From Runella defluvii (lineage in GTDB: Bacteria; Bacteroidota; Bacteroidia; Cytophagales; Spirosomataceae), in assembly GCF_014195535.1 (NCBI RefSeq), contig NZ_JACIBY010000014.1:126501-190500 (forward strand): a DNA stretch of 64,000 nt, read 5' to 3'. The notes below the pieces were generated by a model. The model had not been told where the DNA came from, did no database searches, and was given only the letters and a program-made list of their open reading frames with translations. Within the stretch, counting starts at the first letter, position 1. Every line of letters starts with the position of its first letter. This document shows positions 17,854 through 26,757 of this stretch, one piece after another. A program made the translations under genes and the position numbers.

Positions 17854-18957
17854 ATGCAAGACGTCACTTCTCCTCCGCGTGTTCTTTTAGTAAGCACGGT
17901 TCATCCCGCCACCGACCCTCGGATTGTGGGGAAAATTGCGTCAAGTTTAAAGCAGCACTTTGAAGTGCAGGTACTTTTGCCCGAGCAACCTGTTTCGGGT
18001 GCGTTTTTGAAAGTTCGGTTTCCTTTTTTCAAACGGATTTGGCAAAGGGTATTGGTGGCTCAACCCGTGATATTGCTTCATTTTCTGAGAACCCGCCCGC
18101 AATTTGTTCATATTTTTGTGGCCGAGTTGCTGCCATTAGCCTTTGTTTTTCAGTGGCTTGGCGCAGAAGTGATTTATGAAGTACAGGAAAATTTATACAA
18201 AAAGATTCCTCTCAAAACCTATAACCGAGGCTGGCTTTGGGTGCGTCTTTTTCAGTTTTTTGACCAACGTGCCCGAAAGCGCTTCAAGTTTGTTTTTACC
18301 GAAGACGCTTACCTCAGCGAATATCAGAACCTGACGAAAGCCTATGCGGTAGTTCACAATTTTGCTGCTTCGGAGTGGCTTTTGGTACCGCCGCCCGTTC
18401 CAAATCTTAACCAACCTACTTTTTTTTACGCAGGAGTTATAAGTGTTGAACGGGCGTTTGATACGCTTGTAAAAGCAATTGTTGTTGTCAAAAAGAAATA
18501 CCCTGCGGTTCGTGTTCAGCTGTTTGGCCCCGTACGTATCCCTAACCTGACCCAATTAGACGGGCATCAAGAAGTAAAAGAAAATCTGATTTTTTACGGT
18601 TACCGAACTCAATCAGAGGCGTTTGTATATGCCCGTGAGGCATTGGCGGGCATCGCATTGCTCAAGCCCGTCGGCGATTATGTCGATTCTTACCCCACCA
18701 AATTGTTTGATTACATGGCGTTAGCGTTGCCCGTCATCACGTCCGATTTGCCGTTGTTAACAAATGTCGTCAATGAAAGCCAATGCGGGTTTTGCGTCAA
18801 TCCGTATGATGCAGATGCGTTGGCAGAACAGCTGATTTGGTGCATCGAAAATCCCCAAAATTTGAAAAAAATGGGGGAGAATGGCCGTGATGCAATAAAG
18901 GAAAAATACAATTGGGCTAATGAAGCCAAAAAGCTGGTAGAATTGTACCGAAAATAG
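17854..18957 (+). CDS. Glycosyltransferase family 4 (GT-B fold)
   Basis: 367 residues. A Rossmann-like N-terminal half (VLLVSTVHPATDPRIVGKIA) and a nucleotide-sugar binding half ending in LFDYMALALPVITSDLP and a GENGRDAIKEKYNW tail, typical of GT4/GT-B enzymes that use UDP- or GDP-sugars. The exact acceptor is unknown; polysaccharide or lipid-linked glycan assembly is usual. It stands alone between two leftward genes. A CATATTTG box at 17842-17849 lies only a few bases before the ATG, so the transcript may be nearly leaderless. Confidence 0.85.
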   Translation: MQDVTSPPRVLLVSTVHPATDPRIVGKIASSLKQHFEVQVLLPEQPVSGAFLKVRFPFFKRIWQRVLVAQPVILLHFLRTRPQFVHIFVAELLPLAFVFQWLGAEVIYEVQENLYKKIPLKTYNRGWLWVRLFQFFDQRARKRFKFVFTEDAYLSEYQNLTKAYAVVHNFAASEWLLVPPPVPNLNQPTFFYAGVISVERAFDTLVKAIVVVKKKYPAVRVQLFGPVRIPNLTQLDGHQEVKENLIFYGYRTQSEAFVYAREALAGIALLKPVGDYVDSYPTKLFDYMALALPVITSDLPLLTNVVNESQCGFCVNPYDADALAEQLIWCIENPQNLKKMGENGRDAIKEKYNWANEAKKLVELYRK

Positions 18958-18968
18958 ACACTGCACTA

Positions 18969-19982
18969 TTATTTCACATCTTTCACGCAACGAAAACCGA
19001 CGTGAAAAAGGCTAGTTTCGGGAGTGGAAGAGGAGCGCCCCGATACCCGATACCCGTGACACCAAGTGGGTTCGCACAAAAACGAACCACCGCGTTGGGC
19101 ACGTTCGGCCGAAATATCACCCTCGCGAACGGGCACTCTAAATAATGCTTCGTAGTTGAATTTTAAGTTTGATTGCCATTCCCAAACGTTTCCGCTCATG
19201 TCGGTGAGGCCGAGGGGAGTTTTACCAAATTTCCCTACGGGCGAAGTATAAAAGAAACCGTCTTCGTTGAAGTTTTTGACGGGAAATTTGCCTTGCCAAA
19301 TGTTGGCATTGTACTTGCCTCCCGTCTGAATATCGTTGCCCCAAGGGTAAAATGTACGGCTATTGTTGGCGTTGCGGGCGGCGTGTTCCCATTCCATTTC
19401 GCAAGGAAGGCGTTTGCCTGCCCATTGGGCGTAGGCGTTAGCATCGTTCCAAGAAACTTGCGTAACAGGGTGATTGTCAGGCGCAGCAGGAAAGTCTGCC
19501 CCCATTGGGTGATGCCAGTTGGCACCGTCTTTCAGAATCCATTGTTGCTGTGTTGACTCATCAATAATACCGCCGTTGCCAAATTTTTCGGCTTCGGTTT
19601 TGTAATTGGTCGCTTCCACAAATGCCCGAAATTCGCCTACTGTGACGGGGTGTTCGTCTATATAAAAAGGAGCTATTTTGGCCCAAAAAGAGGGACGTTC
19701 GTGCTGATGACCATCGTCGGAACCAATCTGCACAACTCCACCTTGCACGTAAACCATCCCTTTGGGGGACTTGGTTTGGGTTGGTGCTGTGACCGTCGTA
19801 TCCGAAGGTTTATCTAGCCCTATGTATAAAACAGTCGCGGGAAAGCCAAGTTCTTTCGTCAAGGCTTCGTTGAGGACCACTGTTTTTGTTTCTTCTTGTT
19901 GCTGCTTCGAATCGTCGGTTGACTGACAGCCTGCAAAAAGTAAACCTATCGAAAGGAAATAGCCTAAAAAATAGCGTGACAT
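18969..19982 (-). CDS. FGE/SUMF1-domain lipoprotein (formylglycine-generating enzyme family)
   Basis: 337 residues. Signal with lipobox LFAGC gives Cys19 as the lipidated residue. The SUMF1 domain begins near residue 90 (MVYVQGGVVQIGSDDGH) and contains VTQVSWNDANAYAQWAGKRLP and GLTDMSGNVWEW. Near the end, GGSFLC-EPTWC-HGYR keeps two cysteines (303 and 308) in the place of the copper-binding pair of true FGEs, which oxidise a Cys in sulfatases. Many bacterial SUMF1 lipoproteins lack them, so catalytic activity is possible here. No sulfatase lies in the window. Confidence 0.85.
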   Translation of the reverse strand: MSRYFLGYFLSIGLLFAGCQSTDDSKQQQEETKTVVLNEALTKELGFPATVLYIGLDKPSDTTVTAPTQTKSPKGMVYVQGGVVQIGSDDGHQHERPSFWAKIAPFYIDEHPVTVGEFRAFVEATNYKTEAEKFGNGGIIDESTQQQWILKDGANWHHPMGADFPAAPDNHPVTQVSWNDANAYAQWAGKRLPCEMEWEHAARNANNSRTFYPWGNDIQTGGKYNANIWQGKFPVKNFNEDGFFYTSPVGKFGKTPLGLTDMSGNVWEWQSNLKFNYEALFRVPVREGDISAERAQRGGSFLCEPTWCHGYRVSGRSSSTPETSLFHVGFRCVKDVK

Positions 19983-20006
19983 TGGTGTAAGGTGTAAAAG
20001 GGTATT

Positions 20007-21374
20007 TTATCGTAAAACTTCCCCAAAAACCTCATCAAGTTTCGCAACGGGGATAATTTGGATGTTGTAGTTTTTGAAAATCAACCCTTTGACGTTGTAT
20101 TTGGATATGTAAATTTTCTTGAAACCGAGCTTTTCAGCTTCCGCAATTCGCCCTTCGATTCGATTGACAGCCCGTACTTCGCCACCCAGCCCGACTTCCC
20201 CCGCAAAACAAATAGAAGGGGGGACGTAAGAATCTTCGTATGAAGAAGCAAGGGAGGTAACGACTGCCAAGTCGATGGCGGGGTCTTCGACGCGAAGGCC
20301 GCCTGCTACATTAAGGAAAACATCTTGCGTTCCTAACCGAAAACCGCCTCGTTTTTCGAGTACTGCCAACAGCATTTGTAGGCGTTTGTTGTCAAAACCC
20401 GTACTGCTACGTTGGGGTGTTCCGTAGTTAGCGACACTCACAAGCGACTGAATTTCAATCTTTAAGGGTCTGTTTCCTTCTAGCATTGACCCAATCGTAA
20501 TGCCGCTGAGATGCTCTTCTCGTTGGGAGATTAAAATTTCGGACGGGTTGGTGACTTGACGAAGTCCCGAACCTAACATTTCGTAGATTCCTAATTCGGA
20601 GGTGCTACCAAAACGGTTTTTGGTCGTGCGTAAAATACGGTAAGTCGTATGGCGGTCGCCCTCAAATTGTAGCACGGTGTCCACCATGTGTTCGAGGGTT
20701 TTGGGGCCTGCGAGGTTACCATCTTTGGTAATATGTCCAATCATAAACACGGGAACCCCGCTTTCTTTGGCATATTTCATTAACTCAGCCGCGCATTGAC
20801 GCACCTGCGACACACTACCCGCCCCCGATTCAATCAGCGACGATTGCATGGTTTGGATGGAGTCGATGATGAGGACATCGGGGTCAAATTCTTCGATTTG
20901 ACGGAAAATATTGTCGGTGGAGGTTTCGGTAAGGATAAAGCAGTTGTTGTTTTTACTGCTCAGACGCTCCGCCCGCATTTTAATTTGCGATTCGCTTTCT
21001 TCTCCCGAAACGTACAACACTTTTTGGGTAAGCGTAAGGGCGATTTGGAGCATCAACGTTGATTTTCCAATGCCAGGCTCACCTCCAATCAATACCAGTG
21101 AACCTAACACAATTCCCCCCCCCAAAACACGATTAAGCTCGGCATCGGAAGTGACGATGCGAGGTTCTTCTTCGTATTTTATTTCGTTGATGGCTTTCGG
21201 TTTGGGGGCTAAACTCACCGATTTCCACTGGGCCAACGGCCCTTTTTTGTCTTCTTTTTCAATGACTTCTTCCACCAAAGTATTCCACTCACCACAAGAC
21301 GGGCAGCGCCCCATCCATTTTGTAGCTTGGTGGCCACAGTTTTGACAGAAATAGGCTGTTTTTACTTTTGCCAT
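20007..21374 (-). CDS. radA: DNA repair protein RadA
   Basis: 455 residues, full length. N-terminal four-Cys zinc finger (Cys10, Cys13, Cys24, Cys27), Walker A GEPGIGKST at 98-106, the RadA-specific KNRFG motif in RTTKNRFGSTSELG, and a C-terminal Lon-protease-like domain (DLAVVTSLASS). RadA is a RecA-related branch-migration helicase that processes recombination intermediates. It ends 24 bp before the start of the FGE-like gene on the same strand, so the two may be cotranscribed. Confidence 0.97.
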   Translation of the reverse strand: MAKVKTAYFCQNCGHQATKWMGRCPSCGEWNTLVEEVIEKEDKKGPLAQWKSVSLAPKPKAINEIKYEEEPRIVTSDAELNRVLGGGIVLGSLVLIGGEPGIGKSTLMLQIALTLTQKVLYVSGEESESQIKMRAERLSSKNNNCFILTETSTDNIFRQIEEFDPDVLIIDSIQTMQSSLIESGAGSVSQVRQCAAELMKYAKESGVPVFMIGHITKDGNLAGPKTLEHMVDTVLQFEGDRHTTYRILRTTKNRFGSTSELGIYEMLGSGLRQVTNPSEILISQREEHLSGITIGSMLEGNRPLKIEIQSLVSVANYGTPQRSSTGFDNKRLQMLLAVLEKRGGFRLGTQDVFLNVAGGLRVEDPAIDLAVVTSLASSYEDSYVPPSICFAGEVGLGGEVRAVNRIEGRIAEAEKLGFKKIYISKYNVKGLIFKNYNIQIIPVAKLDEVFGEVLR

Positions 21375-21457
21375 GTAAGAATGTAATTGGTTTTTGCTGC
21401 ACTTATAGGTGAAACGTATTAAAATAAAGTGGCCTCAACGCTCGGCACAAGATGTCA

Positions 21458-21573
21458 CCCCGATGGGGCTTTGAGGATAGTTTGCGTTATTCTTTCTACT
21501 GAGATTTAGCCCCTTTGGGGCATTCTGTCGAGTTATTTGCTTTGTTGCTATTAAGGTTTTGCCCTTTTGGGGC
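21458..21573. repeat. Three short ggggc palindromes
   Basis: ccccgatgggg (21458-21468), gcccctttggggc (21509-21521) and gcccttttggggc (21561-21573), the last two exactly 52 bp apart and each followed by att. Likely copies of a small intergenic repeat. Confidence 0.55.
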
Positions 21574-21620
21574 ATTGTAGCGATTAACTTGTGCTTTCGC
21601 ATTTTAGTCATCATCTAAAC

Positions 21621-21658
21621 AAAAAGCGTTGACAGTGACTCCACCATCAACGCTTTTT
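21621..21658 (-). terminator. Rho-independent terminator of gltA
   Basis: Arms aaaaagcgttga (21621-21632) and tcaacgcttttt (21647-21658). On the minus strand the stem ends in a T-run, 20 bp beyond the gltA stop. Confidence 0.75.
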
Positions 21659-21677
21659 ATATGAAAATGGAGGCATT

Positions 21678-22964
21678 CTAGCGCTCGTTCATTGGAACAA
21701 AATCGCGAGGAGTAGCACCTGTATAAATCTGACGTGGGCGGCCAATTGGCTCCTTGTTAGTACGCATTTCTTTCCATTGGGCAATCCAACCTGGAAGACG
21801 ACCAATCGCAAACATCACCGTAAACATGTTGGTAGGAATACCCAAAGCGCGGTAAATGATGCCTGAATAGAAGTCAACGTTTGGATACAAGCGACGGCTC
21901 ACGAAGTATGGGTCGTGAAGGGCAGCCTCTTCCAATCCTTTGGCAATTTCCAAAACTGGGTCGTTTACGCCCAATTTTGCCAATACATCATCCGCCGCTT
22001 TTTTAATGATTTTGGCGCGTGGGTCAAAATTTTTGTAAACACGGTGGCCAAAACCAAACAAACGGAAACCGCTTGTTTTTGCGTTTTTCGCCATGTCCAC
22101 GTATTTTGCCACATCACCGCCGTCGGCTTTGATGTCTTCCAACATTTCGATAACCTCTTGGTTGGCACCACCGTGGAGCGGCCCCCACAAGGCACAGATA
22201 CCCGCCGAAATCGAAGAGTAAATGTTGGCTTTTGAAGAACCTACCAAGCGAACCGTTGACGTAGAACAGTTTTGCTCGTGGTCGGCGTGGAGAATCAATA
22301 GTTTGTTGAGGGCTTTTGAAACAACTGGATCGACCTTGTAATCTTCCACGGGCAACGCAAACATCATGTGAAGGAAGTTAGAGCAGTAGTCCAACTCATT
22401 CTTAGGATAGTTTACTGGGTGGCCTTGTGATTTTTTGAACGACCAAGTCGCGATGGTTGGCAATTTGGCCAACAAACGAATGATATGAAGTTCTGTGCTA
22501 TCAGGGGCTTTTTCGTCGTATGAATCTGGGTAGAAAGCGCTCATGGCACTTACTAACGACGACAACACGCCCATCGGGTGAGCGTTTACGGGGAAGCCAT
22601 CGAAAATTCTGCGCATATCTTCGTTTACCATCGTATGGATGCGAATTTTATGCTCAAACGCCTCGTATTCGGCTTGCGTTGGAAGCTCTCCGTAAATTAA
22701 TAAGTAGGCTACTTCCAAAAAAGTAGCTTTTTCCGCAAGTTCTTCAATTGAGTATCCACGATACCGCAAAATCCCTTCTTCTCCGTCCAAAAATGTAATG
22801 GCACTTTTGGTTGCACCCGTGTTTTTATAACCACTGTCAATCGTTATATAACCTGTGGTATCACGAAGAGTGTTGATGTCGATGGCTTTTTCTTTTTCCG
22901 ACCCTTCGATGGTAGGAAATTCATAGGTTTTTCCTTCTACTATTAATTGTGCTTTATCTGACAT
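21678..22964 (-). CDS. gltA: Citrate synthase
   Basis: 428 residues from the ATG at 22964 (MSDKAQLIVEG); an upstream in-frame start at 23072 would add 36 residues without family support. Conserved blocks: NCSTSTVRLVGSS, the GPLHGGANQEV active-site segment with catalytic His, and FGHRVYKNFDPRA with the second His, plus a catalytic Asp in the C-terminal PNVDFYSG block. Catalyses condensation of acetyl-CoA and oxaloacetate in the TCA cycle. The N-terminal beta domain is that of the hexameric, NADH-sensitive type II enzymes. Confidence 0.97.
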   Translation of the reverse strand: MSDKAQLIVEGKTYEFPTIEGSEKEKAIDINTLRDTTGYITIDSGYKNTGATKSAITFLDGEEGILRYRGYSIEELAEKATFLEVAYLLIYGELPTQAEYEAFEHKIRIHTMVNEDMRRIFDGFPVNAHPMGVLSSLVSAMSAFYPDSYDEKAPDSTELHIIRLLAKLPTIATWSFKKSQGHPVNYPKNELDYCSNFLHMMFALPVEDYKVDPVVSKALNKLLILHADHEQNCSTSTVRLVGSSKANIYSSISAGICALWGPLHGGANQEVIEMLEDIKADGGDVAKYVDMAKNAKTSGFRLFGFGHRVYKNFDPRAKIIKKAADDVLAKLGVNDPVLEIAKGLEEAALHDPYFVSRRLYPNVDFYSGIIYRALGIPTNMFTVMFAIGRLPGWIAQWKEMRTNKEPIGRPRQIYTGATPRDFVPMNER

Positions 22965-23069
22965 ACAGTGGGTATTTATGAATATTAGATGGATTTGGAC
23001 TAAGCTACAATTTTCCGAAAAAATTTCGGATTTTCTTAGTGAAAACCTACTTTTTTTAAACGTTTTTCG

Positions 23070-23077
23070 CAAAATTA
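23070..23077 (-). promoter_or_regulatory. Candidate promoter -7 box of gltA
   Basis: TAATTTTG on the minus strand matches the Bacteroidota TAnnTTTG consensus, about 105 bp before the gltA ATG. No clear -33 TTG was found at the ideal spacing. Confidence 0.3.
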
Positions 23078-23141
23078 GTATTGATATACGTTGTTTGCGG
23101 AGTTCTAGTGCCGTTAAAAAAGTAGGGTACTAAGACCTTTA

Positions 23142-24413
23142 CTAATGTTGAATTTCTCCATTTTTGATGACCAATTTGACATTGCGAACGTCGCTAATCC
23201 GAAGGTCGGGGCGTCCTTCAACCGCCACTAAATCAGCCAAAAAGCCTGTTTTGATTTGGCCTAGTTGTTCTTGGTGAAAAACGCGAGCGTTGACCGACGT
23301 CGCCGAACGCAGCACGTCGAGGGGTTTCATGCCATAATCGACCATCATTTCCATTTCACGGACATTGTCTCCGTGAGTAAAAACACCTACGTCGCCTCCG
23401 AAACAAATCGTAACTCCCGCATCTAGGGCTTGTTGGAATGTCTTTCGTTTGTTTTTGATTCTTTCGGGTTCGGGTTCAATGCCTTTTTTCCAACCTCGGT
23501 ATTGCGTAATGGCATCGCCTGCAGCCAAGGTAGGGCAGAGTGCAACGCCCTTTTCTTTCATCAGCGCAAAGATTTCGGGCGTACCTGCATCGCCGTGTTC
23601 GAGGGTTTCACATCCCCCTAAAATCGCCCTGCGCATCCCTTCGACACTCCCTGCGTGGGCAATGACGGGGCGGCCGCTACTCTGTGCGGTTTCTACAATA
23701 AGTTTGATTTCGTCAATCAAAAAAGTAGGGCGGGCTTCTCCCATCAAACCCCACCGATAATCGGCATAAATCTTGATGACGTCGGCGCCTTTCCCGATTT
23801 GGTTTCGTACGGCTCGAATCAGCGGGTCGCGACCGTCGGCTTCTTCGGCACCTTGGGGCACGGTTACATCGGTACTGAAACCTTTGGGCGCGTAACTACC
23901 CGTGGCAATCAGGGCTTTGGTGGCGATAATCATCCGAGGGCCAGGAATAATCCCCTGTTGGATGGCTTGTTTTAGGCCAACGTCGTCAAATTCAGCTCCT
24001 TCTGTTCCCAAGTCGCGTACGGTTGTAAATCCTGCCATTAAGGTTTTTTTGGCGTGAACAACCGCTCGTGAGGTACGAAGGGAACGTGCTTCTTTGAGCA
24101 CTTGGTCGTCCCACGTTGTTTCGTTGTAGGGGTGTAAAAACAAATGGGAATGCCCTTCGATAAAGCCAGGAAGTAGCGTACACCCTTTTAAATCAATGAT
24201 TTCAGCTTTGGAAGACTGAGTTACAGTGGCAATCGTTTTGGCATCACCTACGGCCACTATTTTATCGTTTACAACCAGCACATGCCAATTTTCGCGAATT
24301 TCTTGCCCATCAAAAATGCGGTCGGGGCGTAGCAGGTACGATTTCTGAGCGACAACGCCATGAGTCGTCAAAAGAACTATCCAAATGATTCGATTTAGTT
24401 GATGAAGTGACAT
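23142..24413 (-). CDS. Secreted metal-dependent amidohydrolase (imidazolonepropionase-like)
   Basis: 423 residues from ATG 24413; residues 1 to about 22 form a signal peptide ending VVAQ. The TIM-barrel amidohydrolase metal ligands are visible: GFIEGHSHLF (HxH) near residue 88, AHAGS and the LEHGDAG segment for later His ligands, and CFGGDVGVFTHG with the catalytic Asp. Family members hydrolyse dipeptides (prolidase-like) or lactam/amide bonds in the periplasm. The substrate cannot be assigned. It stands alone, upstream of gltA on the same strand. Confidence 0.87.
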   Translation of the reverse strand: MSLHQLNRIIWIVLLTTHGVVAQKSYLLRPDRIFDGQEIRENWHVLVVNDKIVAVGDAKTIATVTQSSKAEIIDLKGCTLLPGFIEGHSHLFLHPYNETTWDDQVLKEARSLRTSRAVVHAKKTLMAGFTTVRDLGTEGAEFDDVGLKQAIQQGIIPGPRMIIATKALIATGSYAPKGFSTDVTVPQGAEEADGRDPLIRAVRNQIGKGADVIKIYADYRWGLMGEARPTFLIDEIKLIVETAQSSGRPVIAHAGSVEGMRRAILGGCETLEHGDAGTPEIFALMKEKGVALCPTLAAGDAITQYRGWKKGIEPEPERIKNKRKTFQQALDAGVTICFGGDVGVFTHGDNVREMEMMVDYGMKPLDVLRSATSVNARVFHQEQLGQIKTGFLADLVAVEGRPDLRISDVRNVKLVIKNGEIQH

Positions 24414-24549
24414 ACTTGTTAATTTGTATCCTACAAAAATAGGCGTCAAACTGCATTTATAACCTCAAAATGTACCTGAAAGTTTTAACATTTAGCTAAA
24501 AACTGAACGTTGGCGGTGATTTTTAAGGAACTAAAAGAAGGTTTCTAAA

Positions 24550-24577
24550 ATTTTACCAAACGTTCGTTTGGTAAAAT
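24550..24577. promoter_or_regulatory. TetR-type operator palindrome
   Basis: Perfect 13-bp arms attttaccaaacg and cgtttggtaaaat around a 2-bp centre, 122 bp before the TetR gene. Core ACCAAACG-n2-CGTTTGGT is like operators of TetR/AcrR repressors. It covers the TTTG (24567-24570) that is 20 bp from CACCTTTG (24591-24598) and touches TAGATTTG (24577-24584). Confidence 0.7.
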
Positions 24578-24598
24578 AGATTTGTTTTTTCACCTTTG
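24577..24598 (+). promoter_or_regulatory. Candidate promoter of the TetR operon
   Basis: Two possible -7 boxes: TAGATTTG at 24577-24584 (full match to TAnnTTTG) and CACCTTTG at 24591-24598, which has TTTG 20 bp upstream. Either one would be blocked by a repressor on the 24550-24577 palindrome. Confidence 0.5.
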
Positions 24599-24609
24599 CA
24601 CACCACCCG

Positions 24610-24671
24610 GTCAGACGATAGTCAGACCGAAAGTACGATTGCAAGATGTATCTGTCTGACTGTCGTCTGAC
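24610..24671. repeat. Long inverted repeat in the TetR leader
   Basis: Arms 24610-24627 and 24654-24671 (18 bp, one difference, which would pair as G-U in RNA). Each arm holds two GTCAGAC/GTCTGAC words. It lies between the promoter and the start codon, so the 5' leader should fold into a strong hairpin. Confidence 0.75.
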
Positions 24672-24698
24672 AGAGTTGGTACCTATAAACAACCTCAA

Positions 24699-25259
24699 AT
24701 GCCCGTTCAGAAAGTCACCAAAGTAGAAGTCGTAAAACAAGCCCTGTTTTTGTTCAAAAAACAAGGGTATCATCGTACAAGTATGTCTGACCTTGCGGTG
24801 GCTTGTGGGCTGCTAAAAGGGAGTTTTTATCATTATTTTAGCAGTAAAGATGCTTTAATGCTGGAAGTTCTTGAAACGGTCCATCAGTATTTTGCCACAA
24901 GGGTTTTTTCTATTGCCTACGACGAAACATTCCCGCCCCGAGAACGTCTTGAAAAAATGATTGCGAAACAAATTTATGTTGCAGCAAGCACAGAGGGCGG
25001 CTGTTTGATGGGAAATATGGCGATAGAAACTGCCCTAGTTACACAAGAATTTTTGCCAAAAATGCGGGAGTTTTTTGAAGAGTACCTACGTGCATTGGCA
25101 CATTTATATAGTTCCAAATTTGAACCAACGATTGCCCAAAAGTTGGCCGAACAGGCCATCGTTGAATACGAAGGAGCGTGGATTATGGTGAAATTGACCC
25201 AAAATAACCAGTTTTTACATGATGTGCATCAACACGCCCTTGAGCGCTTTGACGCCTAA
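24699..25259 (+). CDS. TetR/AcrR-family transcriptional regulator
   Basis: 186 residues. The N-terminal TetR HTH is clear: TKVEVVKQALFLFKKQGYH, then RTSMSDLAVACGLLKGSFYHYF and SSKDALMLEVLE (about residues 7-60). The remainder is the helical ligand-binding and dimer domain. An ideal TetR-type palindrome overlaps its promoter, so autorepression is likely. It is followed after 35 bp by an alpha/beta hydrolase and then a DinB protein in the same direction, which are probably its other targets. The ligand is unknown. Confidence 0.93.
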   Translation: MPVQKVTKVEVVKQALFLFKKQGYHRTSMSDLAVACGLLKGSFYHYFSSKDALMLEVLETVHQYFATRVFSIAYDETFPPRERLEKMIAKQIYVAASTEGGCLMGNMAIETALVTQEFLPKMREFFEEYLRALAHLYSSKFEPTIAQKLAEQAIVEYEGAWIMVKLTQNNQFLHDVHQHALERFDA

Positions 25260-25294
25260 TACTTTTAGTTACAACCTATACAGCTTTATTGAAA

Positions 25295-26203
25295 ATGAAA
25301 GAAATAGCACTCACGATACCGACAGCCGATGGCTTTGACTTATCGGCCATTCTTTATGAGTACTTAGGTCAGCCCAAAGGTGTAGTACAGTTTAATATAG
25401 GCACAGGGATGCGGAAAGAGTTTTACGGCAATTTGGCACGCTTCATCGCCGAACAAGGATTCATCGTGTGCTTATGGGAATACCGAGGCATGGGCTGGTC
25501 AAGGCCAGCGGATAAGGAGGTTTTTTCGACCATCACGATGCAAGATTGGGCCAAAGATATGAGCGAAGTTTTGACTTTTTTGGAACAGCGTTATCCCGAT
25601 TGGCCCAAATTCATGATTGGCCATAGCATCGGAGGGCAATTGCTAGGCTTGATGCCTAATCATGGTATTTTAAAAGGAGTGGTATTGCTAACGAGTTCGA
25701 CGGGTACGTGGTGGCGTCAGACCTTTCCCTACCGACTGAAAGCCTATTTTTTCTTTAATATATTGTCGCCGCTGACTGCGCCTTACGTGGGGTACTTGCC
25801 AGCAAAGCGAATGAATATCATGGAAGACCTGCCCAAGGGCTTGATTATGGAATGGCGTTTGTGGTGTAATTCCGAAAATTACCTCTTTGATTTTCTAGAC
25901 AAAACCATTCCGCAACATTACTATGATAAAGTAAGGCTACCGATAAAATCGTATTGGGCTACGGACGACCCCATTGCTAATGCACATACAGTTCCTGCCT
26001 TGCTGCGCCATTTTCGGAATGCGGATATTATGAATGAAGCCCTTCGACCCAAAGACTACCGTGTAAAGCGCTTGGGGCATTTTGGCCTATTTTCGAGAAA
26101 ATTCAAGGATACGATTTGGAAAAAAGTGGCTCAAGACTTGGAAGCGATGGCTTCCAAAAATCATCATTATAATAATCCAGCACTTCGAAGAGTCAATTTG
26201 TAA
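25295..26203 (+). CDS. Alpha/beta hydrolase (serine hydrolase)
   Basis: 302 residues from ATG 25295; a TTG two codons earlier is less likely. Nucleophile elbow GHSIGG near residue 109 (Ser111), oxyanion region FNIGTGMRKEFY, acid in the SYWATDDPIA segment and His in RLGHFGLF near the end. No signal peptide, so cytoplasmic. The family covers esterases, lipases and thioesterases; no substrate is evident. Position between TetR and DinB genes suggests a co-regulated response to a lipophilic or reactive compound (inference). Confidence 0.88.
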   Translation: MKEIALTIPTADGFDLSAILYEYLGQPKGVVQFNIGTGMRKEFYGNLARFIAEQGFIVCLWEYRGMGWSRPADKEVFSTITMQDWAKDMSEVLTFLEQRYPDWPKFMIGHSIGGQLLGLMPNHGILKGVVLLTSSTGTWWRQTFPYRLKAYFFFNILSPLTAPYVGYLPAKRMNIMEDLPKGLIMEWRLWCNSENYLFDFLDKTIPQHYYDKVRLPIKSYWATDDPIANAHTVPALLRHFRNADIMNEALRPKDYRVKRLGHFGLFSRKFKDTIWKKVAQDLEAMASKNHHYNNPALRRVNL

Positions 26204-26223
26204 ATAGTTAAACAACACATTTT

Positions 26224-26757
26224 ATGAACAAAACAGAATTGAAAGGACTGCTCCAAGAGCGAGTCCAAGGGGTTGTTGTGTTTTCAGAAAACCAAACATC
26301 TGAAGTTTTTTATGCCAAACCCGCCGCTGATGTATGGTCGGTGGCTGAGAATGTTCAGCACCTGATTTTATCGGTGCAGCCATTGGCGCGGCTTTTTGGC
26401 GCACCCAAGTCCTATTTTATTGAGAAATGGGGAAAAGCACCTCATTCGTCGAGAGCGTACGAACAGATGGTCGGGATTTACGATGCGGCGTTGGGGGGAG
26501 GAGGAGTAGCAACGGGAGCGTTTGTTCCATTGACTATGGCAGCCTCAAAGGAACAACTGCTCGCGGAGTTTGTACAAATACACCAAATGCTGTTACAATG
26601 GGTGGAAGCCAACTGGACGGAAGAAGAGCTGGACGAGTATCCGATACCACACCCGCTTTTGGGGCTAATCACTGCCCGAGAAATGTTGTATTTTACCGCT
26701 TATCACCTCCTTCATCATCATCAAATTATGCAAAAAAGGGCAGCACAAGTAGCTTGA
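26224..26757 (+). CDS. DinB-like four-helix protein
   Basis: 177 residues with the DinB/YfiT helix-bundle pattern: an N-terminal LLQERVQGVVVFSENQ helix, WSVAENVQHLILSVQPL with a conserved His, and a C-terminal YFTAYHLLHHHQIMQ with a histidine cluster, the likely metal site. DinB-fold proteins include bacillithiol/glutathione-dependent transferases and many of unknown role. It is 20 bp downstream of the hydrolase and so part of the TetR-led transcript. Confidence 0.82.
   Translation: MNKTELKGLLQERVQGVVVFSENQTSEVFYAKPAADVWSVAENVQHLILSVQPLARLFGAPKSYFIEKWGKAPHSSRAYEQMVGIYDAALGGGGVATGAFVPLTMAASKEQLLAEFVQIHQMLLQWVEANWTEEELDEYPIPHPLLGLITAREMLYFTAYHLLHHHQIMQKRAAQVA

Larger units (their letters stand above)
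21375..21677. other. Intergenic region with GCCCC-GGGGC repeats
   Basis: A 303-bp gap between gltA and radA, both leftward. It contains three short palindromes of the type gcccc-n-ggggc and the gltA terminator hairpin, and must contain the radA promoter. No gene was seen. Confidence 0.55.

Noticed and set aside
21375-21677. Small RNA gene between gltA and radA
   Set aside because: Only short palindromes and a terminator that belongs to gltA; no promoter-like box for a rightward or separate transcript could be made out.
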